The translations under genes were made by a program, and so were the position numbers. From the NCBI GenBank assembly GCA_003991915.1, contig RQTK01000003.1:921761-985760 (forward strand): DNA of 64,000 bases, written 5' to 3'. Shown here piece after piece: positions 47,155 through 58,440 of the stretch (its first letter is position 1; each line of letters opens with the position of its first letter). The notes beneath the pieces are model-generated. The model searched no databases. It saw nothing but the letters and a program-made list of their open reading frames with translations, and was not told the DNA's origin. This stretch comes from Elysia chlorotica. Lineage: Eukaryota > Mollusca > Gastropoda > Plakobranchidae.

Positions 47155-47895
47155 ATTTATAATAATAAGAAGAAGAATTTCATTGATATAGCGCTTTCCA
47201 CCAAAGTATCAAAGCGCTTTACATTATTCAAAATTAAAGCATATAAAAACTTACATCTTAAACATAAATTATACACAATACAATAGACGGGTGATAATTG
47301 GAATACATAGCAGCATTAAAAAATAAATAAATAAACAAAAACAAAAAAAAACCTAATGCAATCATTGTGGCTGGGTAACAGATTCTAAGTTGACAGACAT
47401 TTTTGAAAAAGAAATGTTTTTAAATGTTTTCTAAAAAGGAACTCACTAGAGATTGATCTACTTGAAAGAGGTAGACAGTTCCAAACAGTGGGGCCAGCTT
47501 TGGAAAAGGACCGATCTCCATATGATACAAGATTGGTCCTAGGAGTGTGCAAAAGATTTGTGTTTTCAGATCGTAACTGACGTCCAGGATTGTTTGGGGA
47601 GATAAGTTCTTTTCTATAGGAGGATGAGTTGTTACTTTGTGCTTTATAACAAAGACGAGCAATTCTGTACTCAATTCTAGCCAAAACGGGGAGAAGGGTT
47701 CTGAGCATATGAGTAGGAGTAGAACTGGTTTTGTCATAGAAATCTAATCCTAATACAAGTCTGGCCATCCTGTTTTGAACTCTCTGTAATTTATGTATTC
47801 GACATCGAGGGAGACCAGCTAACAAAGAATTGCAATAGTCTAGGCGTGATAGCACAAATGCACACACCACTGTTATAAATGTAATTAGGTGCTCT
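47155..47895 (-). mobile_element. 5'-truncated CR1/L2-like LINE 3' end
   Basis: The minus strand carries an uninterrupted LINE ORF2 C-terminus (about 47388-47890) and a 3' UTR with the inverted pair TAGCGCTTTCCACC / AAAGCGCTTTACA at about 47188-47222. The plus-strand left end abuts AATAAT and AAG repeats, a usual tail. The hallmarks match the CR1/L2 superfamily. A young, severely 5'-truncated insertion. Confidence 0.85.
47385..47890 (-). pseudogene. LINE ORF2 C-terminal remnant (CR1/L2-like)
   Basis: The translated remnant contains VLSRLDYCNSLLAGLPRCRI, KLQRVQNRMARLVLG, LLPVLARIEYRIARLCYKA, RQLRSENTNLL, GDRSFSKAGPTVWNCLPLS and FRKHLKTFLF, the typical segment after the reverse transcriptase domain of CR1/L2 LINEs. 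There are no stops across about 165 codons. The catalytic RT palm and endonuclease are absent, so it cannot be an active element. The open frame continues upstream to 47987 through unrelated sequence by chance. Confidence 0.85.
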
Positions 47896-47989
47896 GAAAA
47901 TAAAAAGAGAAAAAGGCATTTATAGGCCTCTATCTGAAAGCCTTTCATTGCTACTTTGACCCAGCTATCATAAGCAGTGTACATCAAGA

Positions 47990-50490
47990 GTTAATCATAA
48001 TGTCTGTAGCTAAAGTACAGATCCAAAATAACATGCACTTTTTGCCAAAATGCTTTATGTACATATTTCCTCAATCTATTGGTTATGAGCTTCAGCAGCT
48101 GAATTTATATTCATGCATTATAAAGTGCTACTTAGCAAAATGTCTTTACAGCCATTTTTTTCTTTTTTCTTGCTGAACATTTTTTGTGATGTTTTACAAA
48201 CTACCACATCATAATTAGAATTGCTTGAGGTTATATACTTGATAAACATATAATGATAGTTTTTGTATTGAAACTTGTATGAAATGCTTTCCACATTTAC
48301 AGCTAAATAACTTTTGCAGAGCATTTTCCAAGTTATTGGTTTCATGTTATTAAAGATCAGAGCCTTCTTTGGAAAAAAAAAAACATTTTAAAATATATGT
48401 TTGGCGTTAAGAGGAGTGCATTTTTTATATGAATTGTTTAATAATAGCTTTTATGGAGCCTTGACTTCTGCGCCTCAGAAAACCAGAATGCCTTAACTCT
48501 TTGATTTAGTACTGCAATTAGATAACTTCATTTTCTACTAACTTTTTTGAATGGGATGAAAGATCAAATCATTTCAATGAAGATATTTGGTACTTATTTT
48601 TATTTATTTTTTTAATGTTTACATTTCCTAAATCGGCATAAGTGTACACCTCCAATGTCTTAAGGTGTTTTAAATTGTATGGAAGCCTAGGACTGTTATC
48701 CATTAATACTTGGAAAGTAAAGTGGATTAGAACCCTAAAATAGTGCTGAGGGTCTCAAATTTCACCTCCAATTTTTTTAAAATTATAACTATACGGTATT
48801 GTAAACCTTACAATTTTCGTATCATTTTAAATTTTCAGTGTAAAAGGGTACACTTTCCTTCCAAAAACTGCTGACTATTTCTTACAAACCTTGAACATTT
48901 ACAACTGTGCAGCCGTTTTTTCAACATATTCTTAATTATTTGATATAGTGCTTTTGACTCTGCTTCTCAGGAAACAATTCTTTTCATTTCCTTTTTTTTC
49001 TTTTTTGCTATGGTCTTTTAAGGAGTTTTCTGACAATACCACCAGACATAAATTACTGTTATGGCAGGCACAGCATGTTTTATTTTTGGTTATCTTTTGT
49101 ATTGAAAGGTAAAAATCGTACATCTCACCTGTCCCTTTAGCTACCTCAAGCACCTTGTCCATTGTTTTTGAAGGCATTAATAATCAAGTGTAAGCGTTTA
49201 ATATTGTTTCAATTGTTTTACTTTGTTTGAATTAGCAATGGTTTATAAATATTTTCTTTGTTGCACAAATAGCTACTAGTCTTATGTAAATTTTCAGGTG
49301 AGCCTATTGTTTTTAATTTATTTTATTGTTTTTTAAAAATGCAAAACTTGTTGAGAAAATTCCCTATGTCCAGATTACTAATTGCTTTTTTTTTTAAATG
49401 CTGAGCATGTCTAAATGGTTTGTTGTTGTTTTTTGTCGTGCTTTCATGCAGTTGCTGAGAAGGTACTTTATCTTAGTAACATTTTGATTAGTGGTTGAAA
49501 AATTCTCAGTTCAACTGCTTTTGCAAGGGATTTATTTAAAAGCAAGCCTTGGATCATGAACATAAATTTTTATTTTCAAATATTTAGATCTATTAGCCTT
49601 TACACCAAAGGAAACTGAAATAATGTTACCTTCTTATGTGCTTTGAAATCAAGTTTGCTAAATAACAGTGCGGTTGTGGGTGTTTTATTTAATGTTATGA
49701 TATATTGAACTGTTATAAAATGTAATACACATCAAGATAATGGTGCTTGGCTATTTTGTAATTCTCATAATTATTATTCTAAGATTACAAGCTAACATGT
49801 ATAAGAATGTCAAAACTTATGCCAGTGAATATTTTAAAATCTTTTTTCTTGTTTGACAATAGTTAATTTTTCCTACTTATTTTCAACCGCAGAATCCCTC
49901 CCCCTTTTTCTTTTACAAAGTACTTGATTTTTATTTGTGTAAGGAACTGTGCATGATACCTATTGTGGTAAGGCTTTTTGTCCTATTAATGTGCTTCTAG
50001 ATGTAAATGATAACCAAGATTTTCTTAGTAAATGATTTAAATTTAGTAATTCTATAATATATTGTACATGATCATGCTTAAAAAAATGCATACAAGTTTA
50101 CAGCTTTTAATGACAATTTTTTAATTTGTATGTACATGTGTATATACTTACGCACTATAATGATCTAGCTTTGTAGTCGTCAATCAATACATAATTTACT
50201 CCCAGCCGTTTTACTTCCGCAATGTACTGTCATTATACTTCCAACCTTTACGTGAACAATTGACCTTCAATGCTCAACTTTTCAAAGACCAATAAAAGTG
50301 AGTTGTTTCAACTATTTCCCTTTTTTTTGTTTATAACCTTCAATAATACAGAATGCAGTATAAATTCTGAGTGCCTTATTGCCTTATAATTTCTTATATT
50401 AATTTATGTCAGTATAACTGCCATGCTGTCTTCAGAACCGCGTTATCTATGTGGGGGGCCCTAGCGCTGTCTATAAGCTGCAGGGCCTGC

Positions 50491-50560
<70 letters not shown>

Positions 50561-50940
50561 TAAAAGGGGGGGGGGGGGGGGGGTGCATGACGATTTCTCG
50601 GGAGACAAGAATTTAAATTATTTGCTTTCAGGTCAAAAGTTGCAGCTAAGACCTAATTAGAACTTGTTGCTTTTTCCTTACTTGTGTCCTGACTAGTTTT
50701 TTCAGCGATGTGACTCTCAACGACTGATTTATTTTTGTTTATTTTCTTGATCTCCTAACTTCTACGTTATACACAACGAATACTGATCTTTTTATGGGAC
50801 GATGAAATGCCAGGTTTCTTTTCACACTCCTGTGTATGTGCTGAAGCTTGGGATGTCTTCACTGCACTCCTCTACAAACATCTTCTACATTTTGGGGATA
50901 TTCAATTAGGGTGCAAATATTCCTTACTTATTGACGTTCT
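47990..50940. other. gene-free AT-rich region
   Basis: No coding exon, SINE or LINE recognised. It ends with a TAT repeat and a G-tract (50489-50583). Short open frames are AT-driven. Confidence 0.6.
50489..50583. repeat. (TAT)n repeat followed by poly-G
   Basis: About 23 TAT/ATT units, then AAA and 17 to 18 G. Confidence 0.95.
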
Positions 50941-50944
50941 ACAA

Positions 50945-51421
50945 TAATGAGTGAGTGAGTTTATTTTTACGTCATATCAGCACGGTAAAGGCTATAATTA
51001 TAGTACCCATGATGTCCTAAGACAGTTAATACATTATACTATATGCAAGGCACACAAAAAATGTTAAAATAGGTATAGTGCAGCCCTAAGAATACAAAAC
51101 GACATACTGTCGTAAGCTTTCGACTTTTTAAACTTAAAGTCTTCTTCAGACGGTTAAACGATGTATACCTATATGTACACAATAATGCTTTAATGCATTA
51201 TACTAGTAGCAGCGGTGACTCCTCTATCTCTCTGAGTGGGAAAAGCATGAAAAGTGTACATAAAAAGGTTGGTTAAAAGTGGTTAAAAAGATCCATGTGT
51301 AGGATTGTCACAGTTAGATGTTATTGTACACACCGAAGTTCTTCAGAAACCTCAGTAGGCGCTGAGCATTAACATATTAAGTAAGTCATTTCACTACGGA
51401 AAGTGAGTCAGAGAGGATAAT
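50945..51421 (-). mobile_element. RNase H LINE: 3' UTR joined to an RNase H fragment (internally deleted)
   Basis: Minus-strand LINE 3' end starting at GAGTGAGTGAGTTTATTTTT, with the family blocks CGTCATATCAGCACGGTAAA, GACAGTTAATACATTATACT and CAGTAGGCGCTGAGCATTAA. At about 51391 it jumps directly to CACTACGGAAAGTGAGTCAG (to 51421), which is normally about 1 kb inside the element (compare 52867-52896). The intervening sequence is missing. Confidence 0.75.
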
Positions 51422-51438
51422 TATTATTATTATCATTT

Positions 51439-51444
51439 ATGTTT

Positions 51445-51497
<53 letters not shown>

Positions 51498-51498
51498 A
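51439..51498. repeat. (GTT)n microsatellite
   Basis: About 19 GTT units, close to the break of the LINE fragment. Confidence 0.95.
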
Positions 51499-51499
51499 T

Positions 51500-52554
51500 T
51501 TTGTGAGAGACATGCATAACATGAATTTATTAACAAAAATCACAATTCTGTTATGATTGAATTTGAAGCTGATTAGTGTATCTCCAAAATTATATGATAG
51601 ATCATGGCAAACAAAATTAAATGCACATTTGCTCTCTAATCAATTATAGTAAAGGTACAGAACACTAAGTCATTTACAACTAAAAAGAAGTGTGAGTTTG
51701 GGTTCTTATTTTACCCTAAGATATTGGCATTATAGAGATAAAACCAATTGAGTAGTGATAACAGAAAATAAAAATGTATTATCATTACAGATAAAGACAT
51801 AGGTAGAAAAACAATGTTTTCCATTCGTCAAAAAAAAACGCTCTATGTAGCACACAATATTGTGGGGTACCTAATACTCCCATATTCCAGAATGTTACCA
51901 AATTAGCTTAGTGTGTGGTAGGAAGGTCTGTGTTCAGCCGATATAAGCGATCCGATTGTAGGTTTCTGTCATTTAATCTTGAGAGGTAAGTATCGCTGAC
52001 TCAAATTGTCTCAGGCTTCAATTGTTTACTGCTGTATGATGATGAATAATGACTGGTTTAAAAAAATTGTCCTGGGGCTTCTTTCTATAATCTAAGTCTC
52101 AGTTCCACTATATTGATCCAGTCCATGATCTCATTGGTATCTTAGTCCCTGCGGACGTTCAAAACACGACGGTCAATCGACATATTTTTGAAGTCTAAGA
52201 CGTCGCCGTGCTCCAGAGGGAGAACTTGATAGGGTTGCTTGAATCTTGCCAGTTTTAATATAGATATTAGTAGACTGGGTACACAAATATCCCCTGCCCG
52301 TGACAGAGCTCCACTCATGGTACTGTGAACAGAATCTCCCTAATTCTGCCCGTGTGAGGCCTCGAGAAAGTCTGAGTGATATATCTTTGATATTAGGTAA
52401 CTTGTTAACAGGGATAACGCATCATTATTGGATTTTTATTTTGTCCTGGACAACCGTCGGCATAGAGTCGAATGTTTTGGGTACCCATGTTACAGTGTGT
52501 CAGGGCGTTGCACACAGTAGTGGTTACTTCAGACTCCCACGCTTAATCCGCGCT
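51500..52554. other. unassigned sequence between LINE fragments
   Basis: No recognised domain. A plus-strand open frame at 52300-52569 has no family resemblance and runs into the LINE fragment at 52555. It may be TE-derived. Confidence 0.5.
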
Positions 52555-52571
52555 TCATGTCTCTTATAAAG

Positions 52572-52958
52572 TTATGTATGATTGGCTTCGCATCTGATGC
52601 TGGTCGTCCACAGTATAGCCAATATAGCAGTGACGTTGGACGTTAAGCTAAAATCATGTTCATGCTCTGTTGTTGGTATCTGCACCTGAATTGGTTCCAG
52701 TTGGAATTCGATCTTGGCGAACTGATCAGCCATTTTATTTCTTTCAATTCCAATATGGATGGGGATCCGGCAGAGAGTAATTTTCTTACCACCTTGCTGA
52801 AGTTCGTGAGTTTCTCTCACTACGTCAAGAATTTTCGGATTTTTTAAATTGACCTCTACGACCACCTTCACTACGGAAAGTGAGTCAGAGAGGATAACAA
52901 AATAATGTGTCTTTTCTACGAGGTGTATATATAAGCCTGTGCGCTCACCCCGCAGCAT
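52572..52958 (-). pseudogene. RNase H domain remnant of a non-LTR retrotransposon
   Basis: Open for 128 codons. ILSDSLSVVK carries the second-strand Asp region of RNase H, and HIGIERNKMADQFAK corresponds to the conserved H-x-G-x-x-G-N-x-x-A-D-x-x-A-K motif, with the usual Gly-Asn altered to Arg-Asn. Such a domain after RT marks I-superfamily LINEs. The N-terminal FTDG part lies in another frame near 53020. A decayed copy. Confidence 0.8.
52604..52660 (+). mobile_element. SINE tail fragment within the LINE
   Basis: TGGTCGTCCACAGTATAGCC ... GTGACGTTGGACGTTAAG matches the SINE tail of the 2863 copy. It interrupts the LINE sequence GCATCTGATG ... GGTATCTGCA, which is continuous at 57120 and 61775. 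Confidence 0.75.
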
Positions 52959-53560
52959 TTATCTGCTGAGGATGAAAGGTAGGCAGCTCCGACGCAGGTC
53001 TCATCTTTAGACTCGACAGTGAAAAGTAGATGATGGTCTGGATGATTTTCTATGATTTGTTCAAACTTTTTTTCTATATAATTCTGAAGGAGTTTTGTCC
53101 TTCTGGAGAGCTGCCAGATCGAGAATGCTTCCTGGTCTTTCCAGCGTCCAGGGAGAGATTTCTGAAAATTGTCTTCTTGAATAGAGTTAGTACGAGTATC
53201 TAAGTCTATTTCAAGGAGGAGTTGCTCAAACCGATTCCGAAAGGGGGAATCGCGATCGGTGAAAATTGAAATTTTCCTACATAATTTGGGTGGGAAAACA
53301 GGGTGAAAAGCAGGATTGTCAGGGTGACATTTTAGACTGACGGAATTATTGTAAGGATAGTTTGTTTCTTCTTTCTGGCAAGGATGGTTCGTTTGCAGCT
53401 ACGTAAAGGCTTTCTACTGCTGACGTAATCTAGTTTAGATCGTATCAGAGATCGATAGAGGCAGAGGATGGACTCCCTTCCGCTCCCCAATCTGGATAAG
53501 GTTTTAATAAAAAAAAATTTAGTGCTTTTTGACACTTTTTCTTGACCTTCTGTGAACTGA

Positions 53561-56490
53561 GACCGCTGGTTGGTCCAGCGAGGTCGCCCCAGCAGTGTAG
53601 CGAAGAACTGTCCCCGCCCAATCGCCGCTCGATATCAAGTAAACCAGACCGATTTGGTCAGTGTTGAAACTTTTAGAGAGTTGTAGATAGAGAAATTAGA
53701 AGCTGACATGCCGGTTTTTATGATGGATTATCGGACTATTGGATTACATTACAGTTACATACTGTACATTGGAGTATTCGGCATCAGAGACCGCGCGATG
53801 TTTCACATTACATTGTACATGTATTATTTTTCTTTTTTTTTTTTTTTTTGCAAACATTTCTATTTGCCTGGCAGCTTTACCCATATAATTTTTTATGTTG
53901 ATGTTGATGAATATGATGAGAATATTTTTTTTTCTTAATTGACAACTGTAGAAACTAAACTCATCAAACTTGGTATTTTATGTTTAGATGGACTAGAAGT
54001 AACTTTGCCTTATGTTGTCACTATACTTTCTGTATGTCTTTTAATTACACCCGTGTGATCCCGGAGTCCTTTAAATTGGGATTGTTAAGAATAGGATCGC
54101 CGATTTTATTTCATTTTACCGGATCGTAGAAGACAAAAAGAAAATGGCTTGAGGAGATTCGAACCTTCTCCTACAAATTGAGAGGAAACGCTTGAGTTTT
54201 CGTTAGAATTGAACTATAAGTTGTAACCGAAAATGAGACGTGTGAAAGTCAATATACAATTTTGGACGACTGTGCTTTTATTGTTTATTTTGCATGATAT
54301 TTGCATTCATAACTGCACGTATTTAGTTCAGTAAAAGGGTCTGAACACCACTTAGATGAGGTGCATGTATTATCTAATATCCCCGGTACTACTTCTCTGT
54401 TTTATCTATTTAAATTAAATTTTTTTTTCTTGCGATTGCAATTATGTATGTTATGCGTGCTGTTTAGTCGGAAATCTCGTATTGAAATTGTGACTTGATT
54501 GGAGCAATCTCATTGTTTATTGACTAACTCACGAACACTAACGTTTATTACCCGCGCTCATTATGAATATAGTACAGTGTGTGTTTTGAATGGTTGTTTT
54601 GTGGCGCCAATTGGTCAGGTTAATTTTCAATTGCCTCCATACCTCTTTAGATGTTGTCGGTTTTTCTATCCATTTCTCATTATCAATCTAACTCACTTTT
54701 TATTGCAAAATGTGTGACTCTCATTAGTACACTTTGTGCATGATGAATAATGTGTGTATAGTCTTAAGTTTTATTCTTACTATCCGGGATTGTATTGAAC
54801 AACATGTACACAATTAGAGCAATGTACTGTATGCACATAGTTTACATAATTATATTATATCTTACTTGTACTGCAGACACGCACAATGTTATCGCTTAAG
54901 ATGTTGGATTTGTTTTACTTTATTAAAATGTACATTATTTGGGTTATGGTTGTTCAGATGAACCAGTGACCTCAGATTGAATTTGACCTGAGGCCGACTG
55001 ACACAGTGACAGTGAGACAGTGCTGGGCGGTATCAGTTTTGACAAGCCTTGTAAATTTACTTCCCTTTGTCTGGATGCTTCATGAGTGATTGTGCTACGC
55101 CCTCCGTGTGCGCACTCTTGGCCAGTGCGGTTAGCGGCCAAGGTGTCTTTGACATTTGACTTTGGCTTGAGGAGTTCAGTTCGCTTATCTCAGTCACAGC
55201 ATGTGGACTTGGGTGCATGCATGCACTGTTGTGTATACGGTGCTCACTAGATGATCATCGCCGTCTCGGTGCGTGACCTTAAATTACCTGCTTCAGTACC
55301 TGTCGCATCTTGAGCTCTGTTGTTCTTGTATTTTGAAAGATTCGGTTTAATTTTCGGGACGGAAAAATTTCTTCGAGGGAATGTGTAAAGGGTGTAAAAA
55401 AAATTTTCCGTCCTTAAATACAAACCGAATATTTAAAAAAAAAATAGAAAAAAAAAAACAGATTTGAGTTTATTAACATTGTTTAAATACCCCTGTTTCT
55501 GGGGAACTCTTGGGAAGTCCGGGGAAACGGAGCGTTCTGAGTCTTTCCTTAGTACCGTATGAAAGTGAGGTTTGTCTGGACGCTACATCAGTATCACCGG
55601 AGAGTATCGTGTCACCTTTGGTTGACTAATCACTGGGCATTATTTTTGGGGCATATTTTTGCGTATATTTCTTGGCCACTTTGATTTAGGATCTATCTGT
55701 GTGTCTTATATTCTGATTTGTTCTATTTTATTCACTATCCTAAACGTTACTATCTATTCATTTCGTTAGAATGTCTTTTCTACCCTAGGGTATTGCTCAT
55801 TCTTACTTGTTTAACCTATCTTTCATTGTCTTTGATATATTAATTTTGAATTATTTATCTCTTGCTCATAGTAATAGTTTATTAAAGGAGTAGATTTTGT
55901 GATAACCTGACTGAGTTCTATCCTTGCAGGTTGTTTTCTTTTTACTTTTAGTGTGTTATACCGTTATGTATAGGTAGGGATCAGTGGGCATTGAACCCCA
56001 TTGTACATACTCAAACGAGCTCATAGCTCTGTAGGATTGCACGACCATTTAGGCACACTACCATACGTTATAACTATCTAGTCTTTGACATGCAATCAAC
56101 GTAAAAGTAGAGAGTAAGCGAAGTAAATAACCATAATTATACCCACTTAGTGGGAAGGTTATTATAGGAGTAGGTAAAATAGGTGTTAAAAATATTGTCC
56201 CCAATTTATTTAATGGAGGGTTTAAGAAATTATCAACAATTAGCATAGTTTAGCATTGCTTTATTTTGATTGCCATACATATTTTAATTCCAAGAATCTA
56301 GTCACTTTCCAGAGCGAATTTTTAAGAAGACTAAATTTTTATTTAAAAAAAAACCCATTGATCAGTAGGGGTATATGAACTTTCAACAATCAAAAAAAGA
56401 TCCTGGGTAAAATGTTACCACACTAATATTTGGCAAATTTTGTGGCTTTTTTCTATTTTTGGGAGGCAAATTATGTGGCAAAGACAGATT
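53561..56490. other. gene-free region
   Basis: No supported gene. A somewhat GC-richer stretch lies at 54945-55270, and a long A/T run at about 55430-55460. A weak B-box-like GGTTCGAATCTCC on the minus strand near 54165 lacks a matching A-box at tRNA spacing. Confidence 0.55.
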
Positions 56491-56494
56491 TTAT

Positions 56495-58440
56495 ACTTGA
56501 GTGAGTGAGTGGGGGAGTTTGTTTTTATGCCAGGTCAGCACGGCAACGGCTATATTGTGCTCATGATTTCCTAAGGCAGTTAATATATCATACTAGTAGC
56601 AGCGGTGACTTCTGTATCTCTTTGGGTGGTAAAAGCATACACATTTTGCATTTTAAAAAAGTTGGTTAAAAACAAAAGGTTTGTACAGAGGTTTAAAAGA
56701 TCTATGTGTATGATTATCACAGGTAAACTTTATTATAGTTATACACATCAATGTCCTTCAGATACCTCAGTAGGTGCTGAAGACTAACATAAGTAAATAT
56801 GCTCTCTTATAGTTTGGAAGCAAGGTACAGATTTCTTTTCCGGTGAAAAAGTGGACAGTTAACCAGAATGTTACTTATGGATGATTGACAATTGTAGGTA
56901 TGACACTGTGAAGGCTCTTCACCTCTCAATAGGAAGGCGTGAGTAAGATGAGAATGTCCAAGTCGGACTCGATTGAGTACCACATGCTCTCCTCTTCAAG
57001 CCTGAAATACTCCTGCCCAGTGACCTATATTGTGGTTGAACAGTCTAGTTTTTTGCTTGTCATATTGTTCCATCGTGCTTCCCAGTTCTCTCTTATAAAC
57101 TTATGTATGATTGGCTTCGCATCTGATGTAGGTATCTGCATCTGAATAAGTTCCAATTAGAGCCCAATCTTGGCGAGCTGATCAGCCATTTCATTTCCTT
57201 CAAGTCCAATATGGCTGGGGATCCAGCAGAGAGTAATTTTCTTACCAGCTTGCTGATGTTCGTGAAGTTTTCTCGCTATGTCAAGAATTTTCGAATTTTT
57301 TTAAGTTGGCTTCTACGACTGCCTTCACTAGGGAAAGCGAGTTAGAGAGGATAACAAATTTGTCCTTTCTTGATGTAGAGACAGTGTCGAGTGTCATGCA
57401 CAAGGAAACAGACTCCGCAGTATATCTTGAAGACTTTGCACTCACTCCGCAGCATTTATCTTCTGAGGATGAATGGTAGGCAGCTCCGACACAGGTCTCA
57501 TCTTTACAACCGTCAGTGAAAAGTAGATGATGTTCTGAATTATTTTCTATGATTTGTTCAAACTTTTCTCTATATAATTCTGGAGGGGTTTTGTCAATCT
57601 GGAAAGCTGCCAGGTCGAAAAATGCTTCTTGTTCTTTCCCAGCATCCAGGGAGAGATTTCTGAAAATGTGTCCTTTTCAATAGAGTTGGTATCTAAGTCG
57701 ATTTCAAGAAGGAGTTGCTGAACTCGGATTTCGAAAGCGGGAATCGCGTTCTGTGAAGATTGGAATTGTTTTACATAATTTGGATGTAAAACAGGGTCAA
57801 AAGCATGATTGTCAGGGTCAGATTTTAGATTGACGGCATATTGTAAGGATAGTTTGTCTCTTCTTTCTGATAAGGATGGTTCGTCTGCAGCTACGTAAAG
57901 GCTTTCTACCGCGATGGTACGAAAGGCTCCGCGGCTGAGACGCAGTCCTTGATATTACATGTACTGTATCTCGCATTTTTATATAAGATGGTTTGGCAGA
58001 GTCAACTACGCTGCCGTAATCGAGTTTAGATCGTGAGTGAGTGTGTGAGTTTGTTTTACGGCACGTATCAGAGAGCGATAGAGGCAGAGGAGGGACTTTC
58101 TATCTGCTCTCCACTCTGTTCTGGATAAAGTTTTAATAAGATTAAGTGCTTTTTGACACTTTTTCTTCAGACATTTCAGGTGGGGGATAAAGGAGAGTTT
58201 TTTTTCTCAAATATAACGTCTAAAAATGTTGCTTCTTCTTCAACAGAATTTCTTTGGCCACGGCCGATTTAGAGACCAGAATCCCTGTGAAATTTCCTTT
58301 TATAACAAAAGTGAACAGTTATCGTTTTCTGAGGGGAGAACTTGAAGCCGTTGCTGTCTGCCCATCCCTGAAGAGCGTTGAACTGCATTTGGAGTTACCG
58401 CTCCATGGTTGGTCTACTTAACGATCCGGTGAACAGGCAA
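56495..58440 (-). mobile_element. RNase H LINE, longest copy (RT part, RNase H, 3' UTR)
   Basis: Minus strand, 5'-truncated near 58440. 58240-58400 encodes LQMQFNALQGWADSNGFKFS then PQKTITVHFCYKRK, the RT segment after the catalytic aspartates. 57300-57540 encodes RNase H: FTDGCKDE near 57525, then VGAAYHSSSEDK and FVILSNSLSLVKAV. The 3' UTR runs to GAGTGAGTGAGTGGGGGAGT at about 56500. It has several stops and frameshifts. It serves as the reference for the other fragments. The clade is most likely in the I superfamily (inference). Confidence 0.88.
58034..58066 (-). mobile_element. about 30-bp micro-insertion of the LINE 3' end within the LINE
   Basis: GAGTGAGTGTGTGAGTTTGT then TTTACGGCACGT interrupts TTTAGATCGT/ATCAGAGAG, which is uninterrupted at 53440 and nearly so at 44870. 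The inserted bases equal the extreme 3' end of the same LINE family (compare 60922-60955 and 61163-61200), in the same orientation. Confidence 0.75.

Larger units (their letters stand above)
52555..53560 (-). mobile_element. RNase H LINE fragment: RT end and RNase H domain
   Basis: Minus strand. 53332-53535 encodes LSRLGSGRESILCLYRSLIR then SKLDYVS, a typical LINE segment after the RT domain. 52660-52960 encodes the C-terminal half of an RNase H domain (YFVILSDSLSVVKVV ... HIGIERNKMADQFAKI). Frameshifts separate the parts. The left end, about 52604-52660, is a plus-strand SINE tail, so the last residues of the open frame there are not LINE protein. Confidence 0.85.

Noticed and set aside
47891-47987. 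N-terminal 33 residues of the LINE-containing open frame
   Set aside because: They lie outside the LINE match and show no family resemblance; chance extension.
54121-54240. Minus-strand tRNA-like sequence with GGTTCGAATCTCC
   Set aside because: The T-arm does not pair in the canonical way and no A-box or cloverleaf could be drawn.
54944-55141. 65-codon minus-strand open frame in a GC-richer stretch
   Set aside because: No splice context, domain or continuation; composition alone is not enough.
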